From assembly GCF_036634175.1 (NCBI RefSeq), contig NZ_JAZIFX010000001.1, positions 7,626,001 through 7,690,000 of the forward strand: a stretch of 64,000 nt of DNA, written 5' to 3'. The DNA comes from Streptomyces sp. P9-A2. GTDB taxonomy: Bacteria > Actinomycetota > Actinomycetes > Streptomycetales > Streptomycetaceae. Made by a program: the position numbers and the translations under genes. Below the pieces are notes generated by a model. That model ran no database searches and was not told the DNA's origin. It saw only the letters and a list, made by a program, of their open reading frames with translations. Shown piece after piece: positions 27,236 through 34,736 of the stretch; the first letter of the stretch is position 1; every line of letters starts with the position of its first letter.

Positions 27236-27269
27236 CCGGAGGGCACCGGGCGCGCGCCGGCGGGTCTGC

Positions 27270-28310
27270 TCACCGGTGCGCCGCCCCGTCGCCCTCCGTG
27301 TCCATGGGCCCGGCGAGGCCGGTCAGGGCGGCGAGCCGCCGGTAGGAGTCCAGCAGGGCCGTACGATCGTGGGTGCTGGTGGTGACGAGGACCTCCTGGG
27401 CGCCCGTCTCCTTCAGTACCGTTTCCAGTTCTCCGGCCACCTGCTCCTCGGTGCCGGCGATGTGGCCGCCCAGCCCGGACTCGTACAGGTCGCGTTCCCT
27501 GGCCGTCATGGTGAAAGACTCGACGCGCCCGGCGGGTGGCAGTGGCGGGAAGACGCCGTGGGTCCGGGAATGCGCCATCGACCAGGCTTCCGGGATCAGC
27601 AGCCGACGGGCCTGTTCGGGCGTGTCCGCCACAGCGACCGTCCCGGAGATCACCACATACGGCTCGCTCGCCCAGGCGGACGGGCGGAAGTGCTCCCGGT
27701 AGTGGTCGATGCCGCGCCGCATCCGGTCGCGGCCGCGCAGGTCGCCGATGACCATGGGCAGGCCCGCGCGGGCGGCGATCGTCGCGCCCTCACCCATGGC
27801 CAGCACGAACGGCGGCACGGTCAGGCCTTCGGCCGGGCGGGCGTGCACGCCGGTGGGGGAGGTGCCGAGGAACCAGCCGAGCAGCTCGTCGATCTGGGCG
27901 CCGAAGTCCTCGGCGTCCTCCTTGTCGTGTCCCAGCGCCTTGCGTACCCCGTCGGTGAAGCCGACGGAGCGGCCCAGGCCCATATCGATGCGCCCGGGGA
28001 AGAGCGACTCCAGCACGCCGAACTGTTCGGCCACGACGAGCGGTCGATGATTGGGCAGCATGACCCCGCCGGTGCCGACGCGGATCGTCCGGGTCGCCGC
28101 GGCGACGGCGGCGGCCAGTACCGTCGGCGCGGAGCCGGCGACCCCGGGCACGCCGTGGTGCTCCGAGACCCAGAAGCGGTGGTAGCCGAGCTCCTCCAGC
28201 TCCCGCGCCAGGCGCACGGTGTCACGCAGCGCCTCGGGGCCGCTGTGCCCCTCACGGGTGCGGGAGCGGTCGAGGACGGAGAAGCGGGCCGAGGCGATCA
28301 CAGGGCTCAT
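27270..28310 (-). CDS. LLM-class flavin-dependent oxidoreductase
   Basis: A 346-residue luciferase-like TIM-barrel protein. Visible family segments include RLARELEELGYHRFWVSEHH, GSAPTVLAAAVAAATRTIRV, GTGGVMLPNHRPLVVAEQFG, LFPGRIDMGLGRSVGFTDGV and GHIAGTEEQVAGELETVLKE near the end. Members use FMNH2 or F420; the substrate is not predictable here. The ATG at 28310 directly neighbours the broken FAD oxidase gene on the same strand, 34 bases away, so the two may once have formed one redox operon. Confidence 0.9.
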   Translation of the reverse strand: MSPVIASARFSVLDRSRTREGHSGPEALRDTVRLARELEELGYHRFWVSEHHGVPGVAGSAPTVLAAAVAAATRTIRVGTGGVMLPNHRPLVVAEQFGVLESLFPGRIDMGLGRSVGFTDGVRKALGHDKEDAEDFGAQIDELLGWFLGTSPTGVHARPAEGLTVPPFVLAMGEGATIAARAGLPMVIGDLRGRDRMRRGIDHYREHFRPSAWASEPYVVISGTVAVADTPEQARRLLIPEAWSMAHSRTHGVFPPLPPAGRVESFTMTARERDLYESGLGGHIAGTEEQVAGELETVLKETGAQEVLVTTSTHDRTALLDSYRRLAALTGLAGPMDTEGDGAAHR

Positions 28311-28489
28311 ACGAGGTTCAACACCTGCCGGGCCCGGCGATTCCTCATGGCGCGATGTTGTGGTTGAGGTGGAACAGGTTCCCCGGGTCGTAGCGCCGCT
28401 TCACGGCGACCAGCCGGGCGTGGTTGCCCCGGTAGTTCACCCGGACACGGTCCTGGTCGTCACCGTCCATCGGATAGCTAGCGAGGGGA

Positions 28490-28509
28490 CCCGCGCCTTT
28501 AGGCGTGGG
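28490..28509 (+). other. Left-end hairpin of the IS605-type element
   Basis: CCCGCGCC pairs with GGCGTGGG (one G-T) around a TTTA loop. TnpA of this family binds single-stranded subterminal hairpins of this kind. It is 100 bases before tnpA. Confidence 0.7.
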
Positions 28510-28589
28510 GGGAATCGCTTCTCGGGACTGCTCTGACCTCAACTGCGCTCACGGGTCCGCACTGTTCACCTCGGCTAGATGCATGCCGC

Positions 28590-29063
28590 GTGTATATTGA
28601 TCAGGTGACTGTGACGCGGAAGGTCCGCCGGTACTCCGGCGGCGTGTACGACTTGGGCTTGCATGTGGTGTGGTGCCCGAAGTACCGCCGCAGGGTTCTC
28701 GGTGGCCAGGTCGCGGTCCGGCTGCGTGAGCTGATCGAGCAGAAGGCGGCCGAGAAGGGCTGGGAGATCATCGCCCTCGAGGTGATGCCCGATCACGTGC
28801 ACCTGTTCGTCAAGCACGAGCCGAAAGCCTCGGCGTCGTACGTGGCGAACCAGTTCAAGGGCTTCACCTCCCGCGTGCTGCGGGAGGAGTTCCCGCACCT
28901 CAAGAGCCGGATGCCCACGCTGTGGTCGTCGTCGTTCTTCGTAGCCTCGGTCGGCGCGGTCAGCGCCGACACGGTGGAGAAGTACATCAACACCCAGTGG
29001 GAACGCCCCCGGACGAAGAAGCAGAAGGAGGAGGAGGAGACCGGCCGTGCACCGGGCGTATAA
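28590..29063 (+). CDS. tnpA: IS200-like Y1 transposase
   Basis: A 157-residue HUH-family single-strand transposase. YDLGLHVVWCPKYRRRVL is the N-terminal signature of the Y1 fold. MPDHVHLFVKHEP is the HUH metal motif (H-V-H). The catalytic Tyr is in VEKYINTQW. TnpA cuts and joins the top strand at the element's hairpin ends without target duplication. The start is uncertain: GTG at 28590 or GTG at 28605. The 3' end overlaps tnpB by 17 bases. The C-terminus is very charged (RPRTKKQKEEEETGR). Confidence 0.93.
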   Translation: MYIDQVTVTRKVRRYSGGVYDLGLHVVWCPKYRRRVLGGQVAVRLRELIEQKAAEKGWEIIALEVMPDHVHLFVKHEPKASASYVANQFKGFTSRVLREEFPHLKSRMPTLWSSSFFVASVGAVSADTVEKYINTQWERPRTKKQKEEEETGRAPGV

Positions 29064-30258
29064 GTTCCTCCTTCGCCCCACCGTCCGCCAGGCCCAGGCT
29101 CTCGGCGAGATGCTGCGGGATCACTGCTCCCTCTACAACGCTGCCTTGCAGGAACGCCGTGACGCCTATCGGCACCTCTCCAGGACGAGCGTCAAGTACG
29201 GGCAGCAGTCCGCCCAGCTCAAGGAGATCCGGGCGCTCGACCCTGAGCGGCAAGGACGCTGGTCGTTCTCGTCGCAGCAGGCCACCTTGCGCCGCCTGGA
29301 CAAGGCGATGCAGGCGTTCTTCCGCCGGGTCAAGGCAGGAGAGAAGCCCGGATACCCCCGGTTCCGAGGCGTGAACTGGTTCGACACCGTGGACTTTCCC
29401 AGGGACGGGGACGGCTGCCGGTGGGACTCCACCCCGCACGATCCCGTCACCCGAGTCCGCTTCCAGGGCGTGGGGCACGTCCGGGTCCACCAGCACCGGC
29501 CCGTCAAGGGCCGCGTCAAGACCGTCAGCGTCAAGCGCGAAGGACGGCAGTGGTACGTGATCCTCGCCTGTGATGAGGTTCCGGCCGAGCCGCTGCCCGC
29601 CACCGGCGCCGTGACCGGCATCGACATGGGCATAGCCCACTTCCTCACCACCTCCGAGGGTGAGCACATCACCAACCCACGGCACGGCAAGCGCAACACC
29701 GAGGCCCTCGCCGAAGCCCAGTGCGCCCTCAAGGCGTTCCCGCGCCGCAAGCGGGAGAACCGGTCGGCGAGGCACCGCCGGGCCGTGGAGAAGGTCACCA
29801 AGCTGCACCGCAAGGTCCGGCGTCAGCGCACCGACCACGCGCACAAGACCGCGCTTGCGATGGTCCGTGCCTACGACGTGATCGCGCACGAGCGCCTGAG
29901 CATCGCGAACATGGTCCGCGCACCCAAGCCGAAGCCCGACCCCGAGCAGCCCGGCGGCTTCCTGCCGAACGGCGCTGCTGCGAAGGCCGGGCTGAACAAG
30001 AGCATCCACGATGCGGGTTGGGGGGTGTTCCTGGACATCCTCACGCACAAGGCTGAAAGCGCCGGTCGTGTACTGATCCCCGTGGACCCCCGCAACACCT
30101 CCCGCACCTGCCCCGCCTGTGGGCACGTGTCCGGCGAGAACCGCACCACCCAAGAGAAGTTCGAGTGCACCCGGTGCGGGCACACCGCCAACGCCGATCA
30201 GGTCGGCGCACTCAACGTCGCTATCAGGGCCGGGCTGGTCCTTCCCGACGTGGCCTAG
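29047..30258 (+). CDS. tnpB: TnpB RNA-guided nuclease of IS605-type element
   Basis: A 403-residue TnpB, the ancestor group of Cas12. The N-terminal region begins with the typical YKFLLRPTVRQAQALGEMLR. The RuvC nuclease is complete: GIDMGIAHFLTTS holds the first Asp, AHERLSIANM the Glu, and ANADQVGALNVA the last Asp. The zinc finger between them is intact: CPACGHVSGENRTTQEKFEC with CTRCG. Known TnpBs cut DNA at a site next to a transposon-associated motif, guided by an RNA made from the 3' end of the element plus flanking host DNA. GTG at 29047 overlaps tnpA. Confidence 0.93.
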   Translation: MHRAYKFLLRPTVRQAQALGEMLRDHCSLYNAALQERRDAYRHLSRTSVKYGQQSAQLKEIRALDPERQGRWSFSSQQATLRRLDKAMQAFFRRVKAGEKPGYPRFRGVNWFDTVDFPRDGDGCRWDSTPHDPVTRVRFQGVGHVRVHQHRPVKGRVKTVSVKREGRQWYVILACDEVPAEPLPATGAVTGIDMGIAHFLTTSEGEHITNPRHGKRNTEALAEAQCALKAFPRRKRENRSARHRRAVEKVTKLHRKVRRQRTDHAHKTALAMVRAYDVIAHERLSIANMVRAPKPKPDPEQPGGFLPNGAAAKAGLNKSIHDAGWGVFLDILTHKAESAGRVLIPVDPRNTSRTCPACGHVSGENRTTQEKFECTRCGHTANADQVGALNVAIRAGLVLPDVA

Positions 30259-30274
30259 CCACCGACAGGAGAAG

Positions 30275-30296
30275 CCCCCCGGATTTATCCGGGGGG
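30275..30296 (+). other. Right-end hairpin and likely 3' part of the guide RNA scaffold
   Basis: CCCCCCGGAT pairs perfectly with ATCCGGGGGG around TT. It lies 17 bases after the tnpB stop and six bases before the predicted end of the element. By analogy with characterised TnpB systems, the guide RNA scaffold would end here. The guide would begin at about 30303 with CACGAAGTTCACGTAGCC, from the oxidase gene. The RNA itself is inferred. Confidence 0.6.
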
Positions 30297-31467
30297 AGGA
30301 GTCACGAAGTTCACGTAGCCCCCGCCCATGGCATGCGGTTCGAGCGCCCGGTGGAAGGCCCGCACCCATCCCTTGTGCGTCTCGCAGTCCTCCCGGGTGG
30401 TGAGGGTCGGGCTCAGCGCGATCGCGTAGTCGGCGTCCCGGTAGGAGAACGCGGTGTCCTCGGGGGCGACCCGGTGGCAGGCACCGTCCAGTGGAAAGAC
30501 GACCGTCACGCTCTGGACGGAGGGGGTCGTGGGACCGTACTCGACGAGGGCGTCGAGGGCGCCGTCCGGCAGGCCGCGGGTGAAGGAGCCCTTCCAGTAG
30601 TGGAAGAGGCCGGCCGGTACCAGCTCGTCGAACAGGGTGTTGACCAGCGGGTAGGGGATGCGCCCGAGGTGCTGCCCGACCACCGGCCCCAGCGCGGCCA
30701 GTTGGGCACGGATGTGCTCGTCCTCCTCCTCCGGCCCGCTCCAGCAGGTGACCACACCGCACAACGGCCGTCCGTGCCAGCGTTCGGGCAGGAACGGCAC
30801 CGGTGGCCCCAGACCCACGATCAGCAGCGCGCCGAGGCGCTCGTCGGAGCCGGCCACCAGTTCTCGGTAGCGGCGCAGCACCTCGGCGTCGAGCGGATAG
30901 AACACCGGCCCGCCGAAAATGTCGGCCACCGGGTGCAGCCGGTGGACGAAGGAGGTGATCACGCCGAAGTTCCCGCCTCCCCCGCGCACCGCCCAGAACA
31001 GGTCGGCGTGCCGCTCCGGCGTACACGTCACGAAGGACCCGTCGGCCGTCACCAGGTCCACCGAGCGGCAGTCCACGAGGCGCCCCGTTGAAGCGAGTCG
31101 AACGCCCGGTCCGGCGGAGCCACCGTCCCCGACCTGCGGATTCCGGCGCCTCGATCGGCTGCACCACTCGGCGGGACGCCATCGCCGCGTCCCCATGAGC
31201 ACGGTGACCGGCAGCCGTTCGTACACCGTCCGCACCCGGTTCTCCGGCTCTCCGGGCGCGGCAGCCCGGGCTCGTACGCTCTGAGCGGATCCTGCGGGAT
31301 CCGGGTGGCGCACGCCGCCGGCGGTGACCGGGACCCGCGGGGACGCGGTGGCCGTCCGCCCCGCGCGGCGACGCCGGGTGTTGCCGCGGGACGTCTTCCG
31401 CGCGGGGCGGCCGAGGCTCTCCTCCTCGGTGATCGCTGGAACCGGCCTCGGGCCTAGGCTGGGCGGC

Positions 31468-31959
31468 GTGACCAACCGTGACAAGCGCCCGCTCGCCGTG
31501 TTCGACCTGGACAACACCCTCGCCGACACCGGGCACCGGCAGCGGTTCCTGGAGCGCAGGCCGCGCGACTGGGACGCCTTCTTCACCGCCGCGCCCGAGG
31601 ACGCGTCCCTCGCGGAGGGCATCGCGCTGGTGCACGAGAGCGCGAGGGAGTGCGAGATCGTCTACCTCACCGGACGCCCCGAGCGCTGCCGGCGCGACAC
31701 GCTGGACTGGCTGGCCGCCCAGGGGCTGCCCGAAGGACCGTTGCACATGCGCGGCGACGCCGACCGGCGGCCCGCCCGGTACACCAAGCTCGCGGTCCTG
31801 CGCCGCCTCGCCCGCACCCGGGAGATCCGGGTGCTCGTGGACGACGACGAACTGGTCTGCGCGGACGCCCGGCGGGCGGGGTTCACCGTGGTGCACGCCC
31901 GCTGGACGGCCCCGTCGGGAGAGCTGAGGGCGGCGCAGCAGCGGGAGGGGCGGACGTGA
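31468..31959 (+). CDS. HAD-family phosphatase-like protein
   Basis: A 163-residue small HAD-superfamily protein. Motif I is LAVFDLDNTLADT with the nucleophilic Asp. Motif II is EIVYLTGRPERCRRDT, and the motif IV acidic pair is in VLVDDDELVCADA. A Lys in RYTKLAVLRRL fits motif III. No large cap domain is present. A polynucleotide-kinase-like 3'-phosphatase or sugar-phosphatase role is possible, but the substrate is unknown. GTG at 31468 was chosen because the homology starts there. The stop codon lies inside the following hairpin. Confidence 0.85.
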   Translation: MTNRDKRPLAVFDLDNTLADTGHRQRFLERRPRDWDAFFTAAPEDASLAEGIALVHESARECEIVYLTGRPERCRRDTLDWLAAQGLPEGPLHMRGDADRRPARYTKLAVLRRLARTREIRVLVDDDELVCADARRAGFTVVHARWTAPSGELRAAQQREGRT

Positions 31960-31976
31960 CGTCCGCCCCTCCCGCT
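31940..31976 (+). terminator. 18-bp perfect hairpin at the HAD gene stop
   Basis: AGCGGGAGGGGCGGACGT pairs perfectly with the following complement around one central G. The TGA stop is inside the stem. It separates the HAD gene from the convergent dodecin gene. There is no T tract, as is usual in streptomycetes. Confidence 0.7.
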
Positions 31977-32054
31977 CCCCTCCGGGTGTGCACGGCCCAC
32001 GTGCCGTGAACGCGCCCGGCTGCTCGCGACCGCCTCCGGGGGCGGGCGGGTGGC

Positions 32055-32270
32055 TCAGGCCGGCTCGTCCAGACGGAAGCCGACCTTCAGACCCACCTGC
32101 CAGTGCGCGATACGGCCCTCCTCGATCTGGCCGCGCACCTGGGTCACCTCGAACCAGTCCAGATTGCGCAGGGTCTGCGAGGCGCGCTCGATGCCGTTGC
32201 GGACGGCCTGTTCCACGCTGTCGGGTGACGTGCCGACGATCTCCGTGACCCGGTAGGTGTGGTTGGACAT
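32055..32270 (-). CDS. Dodecin flavin-binding protein
   Basis: A 71-residue protein with the dodecin pattern: HTYRVTEIVGTSPDSVEQAV, IERASQTLRNLDWFEVTQVR, GQIEEGRIAHWQVGLKVGFR. The central Trp (LDWFEV) stacks on flavin in the dodecameric shell, and the Gln in VGLKV-adjacent sequence matches typical spacing. Dodecins store or buffer FMN/riboflavin and limit flavin-driven photochemistry. The protein is full length. It stands alone, convergent with the HAD gene. Confidence 0.92.
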   Translation of the reverse strand: MSNHTYRVTEIVGTSPDSVEQAVRNGIERASQTLRNLDWFEVTQVRGQIEEGRIAHWQVGLKVGFRLDEPA

Positions 32271-32943
32271 GCGGGTGCTCCTCTCGCCGGCGGCTCCCAC
32301 CGGTACGAGGGCCGCCTCTTGTGTCGCACGTCACTCCACCGTGCCCCAAGTGGTGACCGAGCGCGAGATGTCGGGGCCTCACGCACCGTCCGGACCGGCC
32401 GTTCAGGGGCCGTCGGATTCCGAGGGGCGCCCCGCGACGTGGCGACGACGCGCCGCGTGCCGGGCCGAAACGGCGCCGGCCCGGCACGCCCCGTCCCTCA
32501 CCGACCGCAGCGTACGGAGGACGGTCGCGGCCCGGCTCGCCGCAGACGCCTTCGGCGAGGCATCGCTCGCCGCAGGACTGCGGAGCAGGGCCGGCAGCAC
32601 CGGCTGAACCGACCGACGCCGCCACCCTGCCGCGCGGTCCGACGCCGTTGCGGCCGCCGGACAGGGCCAGAGCCCCTGTCCGGGCGGATCATGTTGGGGA
32701 GTTGGGGAGTTGGGGAGTTGGGGAGTTGGGGAGTTGGGGAGCCGGGTGTCGGCACGCCTTCCCCCAAGTTGCTTCGAGCAGGTGCCCCCGCTCACCCCAG
32801 CCGGACAGAAACCGTCAGCCACCTCCGACTTGATCCGAAGGACAGGCCCTGCCCCTGGCCGTCGGACAGCGAACCGCATCCGGGAAGGCCCCGGTGAGGC
32901 GAGGAGCCCGGTGGCCCCGGGCCCCTCGCCGCCGCCCGCCCCG
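32271..32943. other. Gene-free repetitive interval
   Basis: This 673-base interval has no credible gene on either strand. It holds a GC-rich hairpin near 32660 (GGACAGGG/CCCTGTCC), the octamer repeat at 32694-32741 and a degenerate copy of a Streptomyces palindromic repeat at 32759-32789. A short frame ending at 32607 is Arg/Ala-rich and not recognisable. Confidence 0.5.
32694..32741 (+). repeat. TTGGGGAG octamer, six tandem copies
   Basis: Six exact copies of TTGGGGAG follow each other. Runs of four G every eight bases could form a G-quadruplex. Not a CRISPR-like array, because there are no spacers. Confidence 0.95.
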
Positions 32944-33906
32944 TCAGCGCGCCATGCTCAGCGACAGCGCGAACCGCCCCTCCTCGTCCGTCCACCACCG
33001 GGCCAACTCCAACCCGGCAGCGTCCAGTTCCTTCCGGACGCGCTCCTTGCGGAACTTCGCCGAGACCTCGGTGCGCAGTTCCTCGCCCGCGCCGAAGTCG
33101 ACGGCGAGATCGAGCGCCGGGATCTTCACCGTCTGCCGGTCGCGCGAGCGCAGGCGCATCTCGATCCACTCGTGTCCGGCGTCCCACACGGCCACATGGT
33201 CGAAGGCGGCCGGATCGAAGTCGGCGCCCAGCTCCCGGTTGATGACGGTCAGGACGTTCCTGTTGAACGCGGCCGTCACCCCGGCCGCGTCGTCGTACGC
33301 CCGGACCAGCACCTCCTCGTCCTTGACCAGGTCCGTGCCGAGGAGCAGCGAGTCCCCGGGGGCGAGCATCGCGCGTACGGAGGCCAGGAACGCGGCCCGC
33401 TCGGCGGGCAGCAGATTGCCGATCGTGCCGCCGAGGAACGCCACCAGGTGCGGCCTTGGGGTGTCGGGCAGCGTCATGCGGCCGGTGAAGTCGTCGACCA
33501 GGGCGTGCACGTGCAGCCCCGGCCGCTCGGCGGCGAGTTCCCGGCCCGCCAGGGTCAGGGCGCTCTCGCTGACGTCGACGGGGACGTACGTGTGCAGCCC
33601 GGTCAGGGCGTCGAGCAGATGGCGGGTCTTCTCCGAGGAGCCGGAGCCCAGTTCGATGAGGGTACGGGCCCCGGACGCCTCGGCGATCTCACCGGAGCGG
33701 GCGAGCAGGATCTCGCGCTCGGCACGCGTCGGGTAGTACTCGGGCAGTTCGGTGATCTCTTCGAACAGCTCACTGCCCCGCGCGTCGTAGAACCACTTCG
33801 GAGGCAGTGTCCTTGGGCTGCCGGTCAGGCCCCGGAGGACGTCGGCGCGCAGGGCGGCGTCGGTGGCGTCCTCGGGCAGGGTGCGGGTGAGACGGAACGG
33901 ACTCAC
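32944..33906 (-). CDS. egtD: L-histidine N-alpha-methyltransferase
   Basis: A 320-residue EgtD that trimethylates histidine to hercynine, the first dedicated step of ergothioneine synthesis. Seen are LPPKWFYDARGSELFEEITE (start of the family fold), YYPTRAEREILL, TLIELGSGSSEKTRHLLDAL (SAM site), YVPVDVSESALTLAGREL, FLGGTIGNLLPAERAAFL and FNRNVLTVINRELGADFD. The start GTG at 33906 overlaps the egtC stop (GTGA), which confirms coupling and the start choice. It is the last gene of the four-gene operon read from 37413 leftwards. Confidence 0.95.
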   Translation of the reverse strand: MSPFRLTRTLPEDATDAALRADVLRGLTGSPRTLPPKWFYDARGSELFEEITELPEYYPTRAEREILLARSGEIAEASGARTLIELGSGSSEKTRHLLDALTGLHTYVPVDVSESALTLAGRELAAERPGLHVHALVDDFTGRMTLPDTPRPHLVAFLGGTIGNLLPAERAAFLASVRAMLAPGDSLLLGTDLVKDEEVLVRAYDDAAGVTAAFNRNVLTVINRELGADFDPAAFDHVAVWDAGHEWIEMRLRSRDRQTVKIPALDLAVDFGAGEELRTEVSAKFRKERVRKELDAAGLELARWWTDEEGRFALSLSMAR

Positions 33907-34736
33907 GTGCGGGGCTCCTTCGGTGGTGCGGGTGTGTGCGGTGCCGGTGTGTGCCGCGCCGGTGTGCCGGTGCCCGTCAGGGCGTCGCCCGGTTCCTTGA
34001 GCGGGGTGAGCAGCACGTCCGTGCGGCTCGCGGCCAGCAGGGTGCGGTCGGGGACCTCGCGCCAGTGCGGATCGTCGTCGTACGGCTCGGAGGCCACGAC
34101 GGTGCCGCCGCCCGGCCGGGCGAGGTACCACAGCGTGTCGCCCCACGCGGTCGCGGTGATCGTGTCGCCCTGGGTGAGCACCAGGTTCAGCCGGGACCCG
34201 GGGGCCGCCGCGGCGACCTCCAGCACGGTGTCGGCCAGTGCCTGCCCCTCCTCGTCCCCGGCCCGCAGCCTGGCGAGCACCAGAGCCCACACGAACGCGG
34301 AGTCGCTGCGGGCCTCGAGCGACAGCACGTCCTCGGGCGGCAGGGCCGTGACGAGCGGCGCGAGCGTGCCCGGCCAGCCCCGCACGGCCCCGTTGTGACT
34401 GAACAGCCAGGCCCCCGCGGCGAACGGCGCCGCCGCGGCCTCGCCGTCCGCCCCCGACAGGGTCGCGTCCCGTACGGCCGCGAGCAGCGCCGGGGTGCGG
34501 ACGACCCGGGCGAGATCGGCGAACGACGGATCTCCCCAGATCGGCCCCGCCCTGCGGTACCGGGCCGGCACCGGGTCCCCGGGCGCGTACCAGCCCACTC
34601 CGAAACCATCGGCGTTGACGGTCCCGTACCGCTGGTGCCGGGGCGCCCACGACTGGCGGTACAACCCGTGCGGCGGGTCCACGAGGAGCCGGCCGAGCGG
34701 CTCCCCGGGACCCACGTAAGCGATATGACGGCACAT
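33903..34736 (-). CDS. egtC: Gamma-glutamyl-hercynylcysteine S-oxide hydrolase
   Basis: A 277-residue class II glutamine-amidotransferase-fold hydrolase. The mature N-terminal nucleophile is Cys2 in MCRHIAYVGPGEPLGRLLVD. Family segments are NADGFGVGWYAPGD, PAPIRYRR-like PARYRRAGPIWGD, GAWLFSHNGAVRGWPGTL and SDSAFVWALVLARLRAGD. It removes glutamate from gamma-glutamyl-hercynylcysteine sulfoxide in the ergothioneine pathway. The C-terminal 20 residues are a low-complexity Thr/Pro/His tail. ATG overlaps the egtB stop by four bases. Confidence 0.93.
   Translation of the reverse strand: MCRHIAYVGPGEPLGRLLVDPPHGLYRQSWAPRHQRYGTVNADGFGVGWYAPGDPVPARYRRAGPIWGDPSFADLARVVRTPALLAAVRDATLSGADGEAAAAPFAAGAWLFSHNGAVRGWPGTLAPLVTALPPEDVLSLEARSDSAFVWALVLARLRAGDEEGQALADTVLEVAAAAPGSRLNLVLTQGDTITATAWGDTLWYLARPGGGTVVASEPYDDDPHWREVPDRTLLAASRTDVLLTPLKEPGDALTGTGTPARHTPAPHTPAPPKEPRT

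Larger units (their letters stand above)
28474..30302 (+). mobile_element. IS200/IS605-family element with tnpA and tnpB
   Basis: An element of about 1.83 kb carries overlapping tnpA and tnpB. The left end has an 8-bp hairpin at 28490-28509 and the right end a 10-bp hairpin at 30275-30296. As in this family, there are no terminal inverted repeats. The gene reconstruction places the junctions at about 28473/28474 and 30302/30303, uncertain by up to six bases on the left. No target duplication is expected or seen. Both genes look intact, so the element may still be active. Confidence 0.88.
28345..31078 (-). pseudogene. BBE-type FAD-linked oxidase, 5'-truncated and split by an IS200/IS605 element
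   Basis: Two pieces of one gene flank the insertion. The right piece (31078 to 30303) encodes RSVDLVTADGSFVTCTPERH, DLFWAVRGGGGNFGVITSFV and the middle of a berberine-bridge-type oxidase, ending GGGYVNFV. The left piece (28473 to 28345) continues PMDGDDQDRVRVNYRG and the BBE ending KRRYDPGNLFHLNHNIAP. Joining across the element restores YVNFV-PMDGDD in frame. The N-terminal FAD-binding half (PP-loop and GGHS region) is missing, and 31079-31467 holds no recognisable replacement. The gene was therefore also truncated at its 5' end. Order of the two events is unknown. Confidence 0.85.

Noticed and set aside
28987..32625. A 1212-codon minus-strand frame through the IS605 element
   Set aside because: It runs antisense through tnpB and the HAD gene and is made of Arg/Gly/Pro-rich sequence. 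The FAD-oxidase pieces lie in another frame.
32694..32741. CRISPR or telomere-like array
   Set aside because: An 8-bp unit without spacers in the middle of a chromosome segment; simple slippage repeat is the better reading.
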